The notes below the pieces were generated by a model that had not been told where the DNA came from, searched no databases, and saw only the letters and a program-made list of their open reading frames with translations. A stretch of 64,000 nucleotides of DNA from the NCBI GenBank assembly GCA_016929335.1, contig JAFGIY010000213.1:1-64000 (forward strand). Direction: 5' to 3'. Within the stretch, counting starts at the first letter, position 1; each line of letters opens with the position of its first letter. Shown here one piece after another: positions 44,150 through 52,741 of the stretch. The stretch comes from Acidobacteriota bacterium (GTDB lineage: Bacteria > Acidobacteriota > UBA6911). Made by a program: the position numbers and the translations under genes.

Positions 44150-44757
44150 ATACGGCATCCTCTTGCTTTACCGATCGGTATAATAGCTAAAGCAGAGCTG
44201 GAGTTTCTCATAAGCAGATCTACCAGCTTTTCGGCAGTGCGACGCGTCAGCGTCCGACGCCCGGTAAAAAAATATTCCAGTATCTGCATCAGCATCATTC
44301 CCATTAATGCGCCGGAAATCAGTTCCGAATTCGCGTTGCTTCGCTTTGGCATATGCTGTGCAATCAACTGCGCAATCATCTCGCGCTCGCGCTTGAATTC
44401 TTGAACGAAATTATAGCGAGGGTATTTCCCTTCCGGAGAAAACATCATCCTGAATAAAAGCCGGACGCTATTGGGATCTCTTGTGCAATTGCGGAATTCT
44501 GAGGACACATAAAGCACCAGGCGGTCTCTCAGGGATCCACGGTACTCAAAAAGCCGTAACAGGTTTTTCCGGCTCTGGTTGAAGATGTCAAGCATCAGTT
44601 CCTGATACAAATGCTCTTTGCCGCGGAAATGGTAATAAAGCACCGGCTTGGTTACTCCGGCCAACCGGCATATTTCACGAATGGAACTGCCGGCGTAGCC
44701 TTTTCGAGCGAAAAGCTCCATTGCAGCTTTCAAAATGGTATTTCGGGCATCTCTCAT
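44146..44757 (-). CDS. TetR-family repressor of the RND operon
   Basis: 203 residues. The DNA-binding domain is clear at the N-terminus: AAMELFARKGYAGSSIREIC, then RLAGVTKPVLYYHFRGKEHL. The C-terminal ligand domain ends MGMMLMQILEYFFTGRRTL, like AcrR-type regulators. It probably represses its own operon (tetR, tolC, adaptor, permease) and is released by a toxic ligand. Two identical palindromes (44773-44784 upstream, 44169-44180 inside the 3' end) are its likely sites. Its stop overlaps the tolC start. Confidence 0.92.
   Translation of the reverse strand: MRDARNTILKAAMELFARKGYAGSSIREICRLAGVTKPVLYYHFRGKEHLYQELMLDIFNQSRKNLLRLFEYRGSLRDRLVLYVSSEFRNCTRDPNSVRLLFRMMFSPEGKYPRYNFVQEFKREREMIAQLIAQHMPKRSNANSELISGALMGMMLMQILEYFFTGRRTLTRRTAEKLVDLLMRNSSSALAIIPIGKARGCRI
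44169..44180. promoter_or_regulatory. Second copy of the TetR operator inside the 3' end of tetR
   Basis: The same perfect palindrome TACCGATCGGTA as upstream of tetR, in a 19-base window of near identity on the opposite strand. It encodes residues PIG near the repressor's end and lies about 20 bases before the tolC start. It could block an internal promoter or reading through. Confidence 0.6.
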
Positions 44758-44772
44758 AATACGCTCTAACTA

Positions 44773-44784
44773 TACCGATCGGTA
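44773..44784. promoter_or_regulatory. TetR operator upstream of tetR
   Basis: Perfect 12-base palindrome TACCGATCGGTA, 16 bases from the tetR start. Length and position are as expected for autorepression by a TetR protein. Confidence 0.7.
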
Positions 44785-44866
44785 AAGTTATGTCAAGGAC
44801 CCTATCGGCAAAAAATCGTCTGCAAATTAAAACTTCGACCATTCATTTGTGGCTGGAAAGCAGGAT

Positions 44867-45865
44867 TTATTCCGGTTTGAGAGAGCGCTCCATCAGCTGC
44901 CGGATTGCTTCGCGAGGTGAAATGAGGCCCTGAAGAATGCATTGAACCTGCTTTGTAATGGGCATCTCTATTCCATGCTTTTCGGCAAGAGCCACAGCCG
45001 CATCGGTAGTTTTCACGCCCTCGGCAACCATTCGCATGGATCCGACGATCTCGTCAAGCTTCCGACCTCTGCCCAATTCGCTCCCCACGCGACGATTTCT
45101 GCTGAGCTCGCCGGTGCAAGTAAGCACCAGATCGCCCATACCTGCAAGACCGGCCAGTGTCTCGCTTCTTGCACCGCAGGCGCATGCAAGCCGCGTCATC
45201 TCTGCCAATCCTCTCGTAATGAGCGCAGCCTTCGGATTATGGCCCAGGCCAAGTCCCTCAATGACTCCCGCCGCAATCGCTATGACATTCTTGATCGCCC
45301 CGCCCAGTTCGACGCCAATGACATCATCGGATGTATACAGGCGCAGCGATCTTGAAGAAAAGCCTTCCTGAATGGTTCGGGCTGTTTCCCGGTTTCCGGA
45401 AGCCACAACAACGGCAGCCGGATCGCCCCGTGCTACCTCCTGAGCAAAGCTTGGTCCCGAAAGCACCGCCAATTGCGGCACGAAGCGCCGGTCTACAGCA
45501 CTATGGATGACTTCACTCATCCGCATCAGGCTTCCTGCCTCAATCCCCTTGGTCGCGCTTATCAAAACCATAGCCGGGTCAAGAAACGGAAGCATCTTCT
45601 GGCAGACGCTGCGGCAGACGTGCGAAGGAATTGCCGTCACCACAAAATCTGCTCCCTGGATCGCCTGGGAGATAATGGTCGTGGCCAAAATTCTTTGCGG
45701 AAGCTTTATTCCCGGAAGAAAGAGGGTATTTTCCCGATTCACGTTGACAGAGGCGGCGACTTCTTCTTCATACGCCCAAAGCCTGACGCTATGACCAATA
45801 TTGGAAAGCGTATGAGCCAGCGCGGTTCCCCAGCTCCCGGCTCCTATGACGGCTATAATTGCCAT
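44867..45865 (-). CDS. gpsA: Glycerol-3-phosphate dehydrogenase [NAD(P)+]
   Basis: 332 residues from the ATG at MAIIAVIGAGSWGTALA; the open frame extends upstream into the neighbouring gene. It reduces dihydroxyacetone phosphate to sn-glycerol 3-phosphate, the backbone of membrane phospholipids. Rossmann motif GAGSWGTALA, ISATKGIE, LSGPSFAQEV, and VIGVELGGAIKNVIAIAAG with the catalytic Lys are all present. It follows the ABC/PspA operon in the same direction, 76 bases after the last gene, so it may be co-transcribed. Confidence 0.95.
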   Translation of the reverse strand: MAIIAVIGAGSWGTALAHTLSNIGHSVRLWAYEEEVAASVNVNRENTLFLPGIKLPQRILATTIISQAIQGADFVVTAIPSHVCRSVCQKMLPFLDPAMVLISATKGIEAGSLMRMSEVIHSAVDRRFVPQLAVLSGPSFAQEVARGDPAAVVVASGNRETARTIQEGFSSRSLRLYTSDDVIGVELGGAIKNVIAIAAGVIEGLGLGHNPKAALITRGLAEMTRLACACGARSETLAGLAGMGDLVLTCTGELSRNRRVGSELGRGRKLDEIVGSMRMVAEGVKTTDAAVALAEKHGIEMPITKQVQCILQGLISPREAIRQLMERSLKPE

Positions 45866-45941
45866 GACTGGAATTTTGGAGGTCTGCGACCCCGGAGCGC
45901 AACAATTCGCCGTTGCGCTCCAAGGCGACAAAATGTGGATC

Positions 45942-47651
45942 CTATTTTTGCTCCGGCGGAAAGACGCTGATTTCGACACGCCGGTTCAAAGCCTGATTGT
46001 TTGGATCCGCTGTATCGGCAGGCACATCCCAGCCTTTTCCCTCAATACTGAATTTATTGGGATCAAATTTGTATTTTTCTACCAAAGCACGACGGATTGC
46101 TTCTGCCCTGGCGAGACTCAGTTCATGCACGGCCTGAACGGGAACACGCCCTTTCATGCTGGAATCCGCATGCCCTTCGATCAGGATGACGGCCCGCGCG
46201 AACTGTCCGGACAGGTGTGCGACCTGCTCCAGCGTAGCATCCACATTCGGGTCATACAGTTTGCCCTGGATCACGTTTCCATAATCGTCGCGCCCCGGTT
46301 CGTAGGGATTCGCCGAATTAGAGAAAAAGTTTATCCGGATTGTCTGGGTGAGTATCGGAGACTCCGCCGGAATCTTTCTGAAACTGGACGGCGTGAAAGC
46401 CGCAACACTTTCATCTTTCTGATGCGCAAATGCTCCGCTCTTCTGGAGCTTTTTCAGGATGGAGAAATCCATCACCTGGTCAAAGGGAATCGGCGCATCG
46501 ATTCTGCCGAGTTCGCGGTAAATGTAGCTGGCGTTTTTCCAGGTCCTCTCAAAATTTGTGGGATTGGAAGAGTTCAGGAAGAACTGAACGTTTTCCGCAA
46601 AATTTGTGGCATGCGCGTCACTGCGCATGGCCATGACCTCTTCCTGTTTCATTCCGAAGGCGTCGGCCATCCATTTGGCTGCATTCTCCGGGTTTTTCTT
46701 CGCGTCGTCCATCCCTTCGAATATGCCGGAGATTAAACCTTCCACGATCTCCGGATGGTCGCGGGCAAAATCGGCACGAACGGCATAGACATCGGCAATC
46801 AGCTTGTTTGCATCGCTGGTACTGGATAACATGCGCGTTCCGGCGACCCGTTCGGGAATCTTATAGATATCCGGCGCCCACGAAACGCACCCGTCCACAC
46901 GTTTGTCGACCACAAAGGCGGCGGCCGCCTCGAATGCGGTTGCGGTGTATTTCGTTTTAATGTCCGAAGGCCGGAGGCCCGCGGATAAAAGCAGCGAAGT
47001 CAGGTAATACTCGCTCGGCGAGTTCTGGGCCAGGGTGACGGTTTTGTTGCGCAAATCGCCGGCAGATCTGATCGAGCTGCGGACGACGATTCCATCACCC
47101 CCGCTGGACCAATCGATCTGCTGCATGATTCTGGGAGCAGTGCGCGAATCTTTGATCAACTCAGGCGCCAGCAGCACCATCATATCCACAGTGCCCCAAA
47201 GCGTGTGGACCTCTCCCGCTGCAAAAGCATCGCGTGCCGCCACGGGATCGTCCATAAGCACCATTTCCACACGGAATCCGTGCTTTTTATAGAAAACACT
47301 TTCCGTATTCGCCTTGGTGCCTCGGTTGGCTGCAATAACGGGAAGCCAGCCGGCCCATACGTTATAGCTGAAGCGCAGGATTTTTTCTTTTTCATCCCAG
47401 CGGTATTGGCTGACACCCTTAACAGCGGGCAACTTATCGGCAGGGATGTACTTGTACTCCTTGACGGTGGTGACGCCGGTTGTATCGGGCGCTTCAGTCT
47501 CCAGTGATTCGGAATCCTTTCCTCCCTGGAAGATCTTTCCGCCTGAATCCCGCTTCATGACTATATAGGATCCAAAACCGATCAATCCGATAATCAACGC
47601 GATGGATATGATTTTCCCCAACGGCGTTAAGCGTGCAGGCTGGTCAGCCAT
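45942..47651 (-). CDS. Solute-binding protein fused to an OmpA peptidoglycan-binding domain
   Basis: 569 residues. One N-terminal membrane anchor (KIISIALIIGLIGFGSYIV). A NitT/TauT or SsuA-like binding domain follows (FSYNVWAGWLPVIAANRG; VHTLWGTVDMMVLL; KTVTLAQNSPSEYYLTSLLL; VDGCVSWAPDI). The C-terminus is OmpA-like: ILIEGHADSSMKGR, LSLARAEAIRRALVEKY and LNRRVEISVFP. NCBI has, as I recall, a class called phosphate ABC transporter substrate-binding/OmpA family proteins. The protein is tied to both membrane and cell wall, unlike ordinary binding proteins. It is last in an operon with ABC transporter, PspA and AAA+ genes. Confidence 0.85.
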   Translation of the reverse strand: MADQPARLTPLGKIISIALIIGLIGFGSYIVMKRDSGGKIFQGGKDSESLETEAPDTTGVTTVKEYKYIPADKLPAVKGVSQYRWDEKEKILRFSYNVWAGWLPVIAANRGTKANTESVFYKKHGFRVEMVLMDDPVAARDAFAAGEVHTLWGTVDMMVLLAPELIKDSRTAPRIMQQIDWSSGGDGIVVRSSIRSAGDLRNKTVTLAQNSPSEYYLTSLLLSAGLRPSDIKTKYTATAFEAAAAFVVDKRVDGCVSWAPDIYKIPERVAGTRMLSSTSDANKLIADVYAVRADFARDHPEIVEGLISGIFEGMDDAKKNPENAAKWMADAFGMKQEEVMAMRSDAHATNFAENVQFFLNSSNPTNFERTWKNASYIYRELGRIDAPIPFDQVMDFSILKKLQKSGAFAHQKDESVAAFTPSSFRKIPAESPILTQTIRINFFSNSANPYEPGRDDYGNVIQGKLYDPNVDATLEQVAHLSGQFARAVILIEGHADSSMKGRVPVQAVHELSLARAEAIRRALVEKYKFDPNKFSIEGKGWDVPADTADPNNQALNRRVEISVFPPEQK

Positions 47652-47665
47652 ATTTCCCCCTTTTT

Positions 47666-47700
47666 GAATTATGAATGACGAATTACGAATGACGAATTAC
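47666..47700. repeat. Tandem ACGAATT/GAATGACG-type repeat
   Basis: Two and a half copies of a GAATGACGAATTAC-type unit between the binding-protein and pspA genes. A related inverted version lies at 51031-51073. Such repeats are spread through many bacterial genomes and are often of unknown role. Confidence 0.55.
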
Positions 47701-47785
47701 CCATGGGTTCCCTATTCTTTATTTGCAGACATCGCGAGCTGTCGGCTATTCAGGCGCCCGTTCGCAATCTATCATTCGCCATTCG

Positions 47786-48523
47786 CTATTGCTTAGGTCC
47801 GATTTCCTTTGTGGGTTCCGGTGTCTCTGCTGAGGCAGGAGTTTGTATGCCCTGGCTTGCAAGAAAATCAGCCAATGCCGCCTGCTCCAGCGCCTTGCGT
47901 TCATTTTCCTTTTCTGCAACTGCATCCAGATTAACCATGTCCTTGGCCACTCTTGCCTTTCCTGCCGACACCTCGTAGCGTTTCGCCAGAATATCTTCAA
48001 CGGTCTTCATGGTGTCTCCCAGGTCGCCTACTTTGAAAGCCGCGCTGCCCAAAGCGGCTGCAGCTTCGGCTTGAGCTTCTTTAATCATGACCTGAGACAG
48101 CTGTTTCTCGAGCTTGCGTACTTTTTCTTCGAATTCCTTCTGGGCGACTTTTGCCTGGCGCAGATTTGCCTGATAGGCGTCTTCCGTTTCCGATAGCTCC
48201 TGGGTATCCGCCGTCAGATCCCCCTTCAGTTCCTGGAGTTCGCGTGCCAGGCTTCCGGCTAATTCGAGGTTTCCTGCGCGGTGGTTTGCCAGAATGCGGC
48301 GCTCAAGTTCCTGCGCACGAACGGTTTTCGCTTTAACCTGAGTTTTAAGCCGCTCGGCTACTCCGGCCATGCGAGCCAGAGCCATATTGTATTGAGCCAT
48401 TTTATCCCGGAACTCCTGGCGTGCCGCTTCCATCAAAGCTTCGGGATTACGCTCCTCAATACCACTAATGAAAAGCCCCAATAAACCGCGGAACAGCCTT
48501 CCCAACCGAGCCATAATCGCCAT
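47786..48523 (-). CDS. pspA: PspA/IM30 family membrane-remodelling protein
   Basis: 245 residues from the ATG three codons after the longest start; this one has AAAGGGG at the right distance. It is nearly all long helix with coiled-coil pattern: AIMARLGRLFRGLLGLFI as the amphipathic first helix, ERNPEALMEAARQEFRDK, then ARELQELKGDLTADTQEL and VAQKEFEEKVRKLEKQLSQV. PspA/Vipp1 proteins belong to the ESCRT-III superfamily and bend or protect membranes. Here it lies in an ABC transporter operon, not beside pspF/pspBC. The C-terminal tail is rich in Pro, Glu and Thr. Confidence 0.88.
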   Translation of the reverse strand: MAIMARLGRLFRGLLGLFISGIEERNPEALMEAARQEFRDKMAQYNMALARMAGVAERLKTQVKAKTVRAQELERRILANHRAGNLELAGSLARELQELKGDLTADTQELSETEDAYQANLRQAKVAQKEFEEKVRKLEKQLSQVMIKEAQAEAAAALGSAAFKVGDLGDTMKTVEDILAKRYEVSAGKARVAKDMVNLDAVAEKENERKALEQAALADFLASQGIQTPASAETPEPTKEIGPKQ

Positions 48524-48624
48524 TTTGCGCACCCCTTTCCAAGCGTCGCTGAAATAAATACGGTTTTAGACCTCTATTGGTTCGAACCCGGCATTACGAC
48601 CGATCACCGATCGTCAGGCGACAT

Positions 48625-49278
48625 CTACGGAATTTCATCCCTGCCATCCGTAGTTATCACGGAATGATCCACTACATAGCTTATCAGCGCTGCAAGTTCC
48701 TGTTCCCGAGCTCGCTTATGCCGCCTCCACTCACGCCATTTTCCCTCATCTGCCGCCAGCGCTGCTTCCAGGGCTCTGCTTTCTTCCTGAAGATCCCGGA
48801 CTTTTGATTCTATCTCTTCCAGCCGCTTGCGCCGCATTCCCATTCGCGCCTGCATTTTATCGATGATAAAAGCTTCATAAGAATCCATTGCCTGGTCTCT
48901 GGCGACCGCATCCTTTACGATCGTCTCTACCGGAACGCCCTCTGATTTTAACAATTCGAGAACAGATTTCTGTATCTCCATCCGAGGCTTGCTGCTCAGA
49001 AGCTCACTCGCGAGGATCTGCTTGAGTCTTTCAATGGTCCAATCACTCGGATTTGCAGAAATGCCCGCCGTTTCGTATATCTTTTCGAAGGGCACGGAGA
49101 GTTCAGAGGGGGAATCAGCCAGCGTGCGGATATCACCGGTGTTGATTTCGCCGGCCAGTTCGCGAAGGGAGACGCTTCGGGTCTGAATTCTGGTGGTCGG
49201 CGGCGAACCCGGGACCACGATGGTTTCAAGAATTCCCAGCCGGTCCCCAATTCCCTGCAAAAACTTTACAAAGCTCAT
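48625..49278 (-). CDS. Coiled-coil protein of unknown function in the PspA/ABC operon
   Basis: 217 residues, soluble. The first 20 residues read like an amphipathic helix (SFVKFLQGIGDRLGILETIV), followed by a mixed middle and a long coiled coil near the end (RRKRLEEIESKVRDLQEESRALEAALAADEGKWREW). The two-base gap to the AAA+ gene implies tight coupling. No family is recognised; with its position it may be an adaptor between the AAA+ ATPase and PspA. Confidence 0.65.
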   Translation of the reverse strand: MSFVKFLQGIGDRLGILETIVVPGSPPTTRIQTRSVSLRELAGEINTGDIRTLADSPSELSVPFEKIYETAGISANPSDWTIERLKQILASELLSSKPRMEIQKSVLELLKSEGVPVETIVKDAVARDQAMDSYEAFIIDKMQARMGMRRKRLEEIESKVRDLQEESRALEAALAADEGKWREWRRHKRAREQELAALISYVVDHSVITTDGRDEIP

Positions 49279-49280
49279 GG

Positions 49281-51011
49281 CTAAATAAATCTCCGAAGCT
49301 CTTCTATTTTCCTATCCAGCTGTTCGGGATCGATCTCGCGAAACCGCTCGGGAAGGAAACGCGAATCCGTGCATTCCTTGACCGCCACGAGGTCCATATA
49401 TTCCAGCTTTAATCGATGGGCGCTTGGCCTGATCTCCTGCAGCACTTCAGTCAGAACTTCGTGCAAGGGGCGTTGCACGGGAGCCGCAAGCGCCTGGATG
49501 CGCAAAGCCCGCACAAGGATGCCTTCAATTTCGTTGCCCCCTATGGCGAGGCCTTTGGGAATATCGGGGATATCCGTTTCCGCCAGTTGGACTCCCAGTT
49601 TTCGGGCAACCGCCAGGAACAGGCTTTTCATCTCTTCCGGCGTTTCCGGCGGAAACATAGGAATATGAACGTCCAGGCGCCCCTGTCTTTTCAGATCCAC
49701 TTCCAGAAGATCCGGACGTGATGTTGCAAAAACCCAGATGATTCGCCCGCGGTTTCGCGTATCGGACATTTCCTTTGCAAGCATCGCGTAGACCCGGCCC
49801 GAAAGACCGCCGTCAGAATCGCTCCCTTCCCTCTTCCCGGCTGCTTGATCCGCTTCATCCACAAAAACGACAACCTGTCCCAGCGCCCGCAAAATGGAAA
49901 AGATCTTTTCCAGGTTGGATTCAGTGGCGCCAACCCAGCGATCTCTGAAATTTTTGAAGATCACGCAGGGGATTCCGAGTTCTCCGGCCCAGCATTGGAT
50001 TAAAAAAGTCTTGCCCGTCCCGATGCGGCCGGTTATCAGGTAACCCATGGGCAGCGCGTGCAGAATCCCCTGCCTCATCAATGTTGCATCCTCTCTCAAC
50101 CAGGTTTTCACACTTTCGGATCCTGAGAGGTTGTCCAGAGTGAATGTGGATTCCAGGAACTCCAGAAGGCCCTGGCACTCCTTTTCAATCCTCTCTTTTT
50201 TCATCCGCGTCAGCCATTTGGAGGTGATGGGCCGTTCATTTTTGAGGGCACGGGCAAGAACCGTATAGGCTCCGACACGGCTGAGGCCGGTCAATCGACG
50301 GCCCAGCGCTTCCAGAGAAATTTCGCATTTGGATTCGAGGCCCTGAAGACTGGCGGCAGCCAGCATTTTTATATACCCGGCCATCTCCTGCTCGTCGGGG
50401 AGAGGAATATTCAGAGCCGCAGCGTGCGGATTCTCCACCGCAAGGCTGTTTAAATCATGCAGGCCCTCCGCAATAAGCACAGTAACAACATCTGAGCGCA
50501 GGATTGCAGGATCATTGGCCCAGCCCAGAACCTTGATCACATTGGAGCTGAAGGCTCCGCCCAAATGGAGGGGATCGCCTCGAGGCACGACGAATTCCGC
50601 GTACTCAATGATTACGGCAATTTTATGCGGTCCATAGTCCCGCCCGCGCAGTGCCTGAAGGTTGAGAGTGCGAAGCAAATACCGGTCAATCAGTTCCATG
50701 GCCGCTCCGGGCTCCCGCAGCTGCACCATGCTGGATGCCTGATCTCCCAGAGCGAGCCGGAGCCATTCACTCCAGTCGTCGGCTCCGCGCGTTGCGCGAA
50801 TGCCTTTTCCACGGTCATAATGCAGGATTACATCATATTTCTCGAACATCACCTCATCGAGAAATGTACCCAGAGAAAGCAATCGCGGCTCCGGCTGACC
50901 GGGAGTAATGACGGTATCGAAAACGTTTCCGTGGAGCAAAAATTGCGAAACGGATCCCGACTTGAAGAGATCACGCATTTCTTCTGCCCATTCCGGCAGC
51001 CCTGAACTCAT
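49281..51011 (-). CDS. Two-module AAA+ ATPase, N-terminal module inactive
   Basis: 576 residues. The C-terminal AAA+ module is canonical: Walker A GRIGTGKTFLI (about 327-334), Walker B VVVFVDEADQ (about 376-385), sensor region WVFATSRPDLLEVDLKRQGRLD with the arginine finger. The first half has the same fold outline (FLLHGNVFDT; KIAVIIEYAEF; VVTVLIAEGL) without Walker A, so it is a degenerate AAA copy or P-loop relic, as in Ycf46-like ATPases. It probably drives remodelling of a partner, plausibly PspA. Operon neighbours follow at two bases. Confidence 0.85.
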   Translation of the reverse strand: MSSGLPEWAEEMRDLFKSGSVSQFLLHGNVFDTVITPGQPEPRLLSLGTFLDEVMFEKYDVILHYDRGKGIRATRGADDWSEWLRLALGDQASSMVQLREPGAAMELIDRYLLRTLNLQALRGRDYGPHKIAVIIEYAEFVVPRGDPLHLGGAFSSNVIKVLGWANDPAILRSDVVTVLIAEGLHDLNSLAVENPHAAALNIPLPDEQEMAGYIKMLAAASLQGLESKCEISLEALGRRLTGLSRVGAYTVLARALKNERPITSKWLTRMKKERIEKECQGLLEFLESTFTLDNLSGSESVKTWLREDATLMRQGILHALPMGYLITGRIGTGKTFLIQCWAGELGIPCVIFKNFRDRWVGATESNLEKIFSILRALGQVVVFVDEADQAAGKREGSDSDGGLSGRVYAMLAKEMSDTRNRGRIIWVFATSRPDLLEVDLKRQGRLDVHIPMFPPETPEEMKSLFLAVARKLGVQLAETDIPDIPKGLAIGGNEIEGILVRALRIQALAAPVQRPLHEVLTEVLQEIRPSAHRLKLEYMDLVAVKECTDSRFLPERFREIDPEQLDRKIEELRRFI

Positions 51012-51030
51012 TGTCTATCTCCCGGTCTGC

Positions 51031-51073
51031 GAATGACGAATTAGAATCAAATTCGTCATTCGTAATTCGTAAT
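51031..51073. repeat. ACGAATT-type inverted repeat that supplies a gene's C-terminus
   Basis: Perfect 12-base arms GAATGACGAATT around a seven-base loop, then further CGTAATTCGTAAT. It lies between the AAA+ start and the end of the 286-residue gene and encodes that protein's last residues (QITNYE). Confidence 0.65.
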
Positions 51074-51916
51074 CTGCAAAGCCGGCGGCTCTGACATCAG
51101 ATCTTCGACAGCGCCGTAGATCTTCTGCTGATCGGTAATCCATTGTGTAGTGCCGCCCAGAGTAGCGGTGACCTGATCAATCCGCTTGGAAAGCGTTTCC
51201 GGATCGGCAGAAACAACTGCCTGTTCGCGAACCAGTTCCACCTGTTCCTGTATGCGCGTAATCTCGGCATCCAGGAAGGCCAGTTTTTCTTTTGCTTCGC
51301 GGCGTTTATCCAATCGCTGTTGAAGAATATCAACCTGTCCGGTCAGGCTCTTTTTCAGTTCTTCGCTCAAAGGTTCCTTGAGCCGCGCTTGCAGCTTGTC
51401 GATCCGTTCCTCAAGGCCGGCCGACTCATTTGGCCCCCCCGCAGAGCTTCGCAGGATCCGGTTAATAGCCTGGCGCGTCGTCAGCAAGCGCAGATAAACC
51501 CAGAGCAGGCGTCCCAGACCTTCTCCCTGAGCCTGCAATCCCGACGATGGAGCCTGAATCGCCTGCTGCTGTTCCAGAAGCGTCCAGCAGCGCACTTCGA
51601 GTGCACGGTATTTCTGCTGATCCTCGCCGCTCAGCTGCTGTATGAGTGCATTGACCTTTGCCTGCCATTGATTCGTTGTCTGCAGCCGCTGCGAGGCGCC
51701 TACAAATCTCTGGAAGCGCTTGTTCGTCCCAAGAATCCACAAATAGGCCAGTTCGGCGCCCAAGCCGATGACCCAGAAGCCCGGATTCATCAGGCCCAGC
51801 ATCGCGAAAATCCCCAGCCCAATCCAGTTGGGCGGCACGAACATGCCGATGGGTCGCGCATTGAATGCCTTGCGAATATAATCCCAAATACCGGGATTCA
51901 CGATTGATCCCTCCAA
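51056..51916 (-). CDS. Membrane-anchored coiled-coil protein of unknown function
   Basis: 286 residues. Two adjoining membrane segments near the N-terminus (IGLGIFAMLGLMNPGFWVIGLG and LAYLWILGT) are followed by a long cytoplasmic helical region with coiled-coil character (ERIDKLQARLKEPL; AEITRIQEQVELVREQ). The last six residues come from a dispersed repeat. It follows the ABC ATPase gene by 21 bases. No family recognised. The layout would suit a membrane platform for PspA or the AAA+ ATPase; this is inference. Confidence 0.7.
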   Translation of the reverse strand: MEGSIVNPGIWDYIRKAFNARPIGMFVPPNWIGLGIFAMLGLMNPGFWVIGLGAELAYLWILGTNKRFQRFVGASQRLQTTNQWQAKVNALIQQLSGEDQQKYRALEVRCWTLLEQQQAIQAPSSGLQAQGEGLGRLLWVYLRLLTTRQAINRILRSSAGGPNESAGLEERIDKLQARLKEPLSEELKKSLTGQVDILQQRLDKRREAKEKLAFLDAEITRIQEQVELVREQAVVSADPETLSKRIDQVTATLGGTTQWITDQQKIYGAVEDLMSEPPALQITNYE

Positions 51917-51937
51917 AAGCCGGCATGTCGTCCGGCA

Positions 51938-52741
51938 TTAATTATCCGATACCCTCCTGAAGGCTTCGGTAACAACATAAACGGCATTCTTGAAATCAGG
52001 CCGCTCTTGCGCAACCAGCGGCGGAATCCCTATCGAGGCCGGGATTGTTTCTCCAATATCATAGGCGATTTGTCCCGGTGCGTGAGAAAAAATCCACACT
52101 CTTTCTCCGAGATATACGGCCTCGGTCACATTGTGGGTTACACATAAGATCGTGGGCTGTATGCGATGCCAGAGATTCACGATCAATTCCTGCATTTCCA
52201 GACGCGTTGGTTCGTCGAGCGCCGAAAACGGTTCATCCATCAACAGGATTTTCGGTTCCATGACAAGCGATCGGGCAATCGCCACACGCTGCTGCTGGCC
52301 GCCGGAAAGCTGATGCGGGTACTTATTCTTATGCGCCGTAAGTTCAACCTGTTCCAGGATGTTTTCGGCTTTTCTGAGACGCTCTGCACGGTTTGATTCG
52401 AGCTTATCGAGTTCCAGTCCGAATAAAACGTTCTGCAGAACGGTTAAGTGAGGGAACGAACTATACTGCTGAAAAATCATCCCTCGGTCGCGGCCCGGAC
52501 CTGTAACCGGCTTCCCATTGACAAGCACTTCACCCTCACTTGGTTTGAGAAAACCGGCAATAAGGTTTAAAAGCGTGCTCTTGCCGCATCCCGACGGACC
52601 GATGATTGTAATGAATTCTCCATGTCCGGGAATATCGTGGATGCTGAAGGTAACTTCATGAATGGCCGTAAATGCACCGAAGCGTACACTGACATTCCGG
52701 AATTCCACTATAGGAGTGGATGCTGAAGCAGTATCCGACAT
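51938..52741 (-). CDS. ABC transporter ATP-binding protein, NitT/TauT type
   Basis: 267 residues from the ATG that shares a base with the permease stop (TGATG). Walker A GPSGCGKSTLL, signature LSGGQQQRVAIARSL, Walker B ILLMDEPFSALDE and switch VTHNVTEAV are intact. The class belongs to the SsuB/TauB/NrtD group, which import sulfonates, nitrate or other small anions. The typical periplasmic partner is here replaced by the SBP/OmpA fusion several genes away. Confidence 0.92.
   Translation of the reverse strand: MSDTASASTPIVEFRNVSVRFGAFTAIHEVTFSIHDIPGHGEFITIIGPSGCGKSTLLNLIAGFLKPSEGEVLVNGKPVTGPGRDRGMIFQQYSSFPHLTVLQNVLFGLELDKLESNRAERLRKAENILEQVELTAHKNKYPHQLSGGQQQRVAIARSLVMEPKILLMDEPFSALDEPTRLEMQELIVNLWHRIQPTILCVTHNVTEAVYLGERVWIFSHAPGQIAYDIGETIPASIGIPPLVAQERPDFKNAVYVVTEAFRRVSDN

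Noticed and set aside
43253..44404. 383-codon plus-strand frame opposite the TolC gene
   Set aside because: It is the antisense of a clear TolC-family gene and has no recognisable motif or start site.
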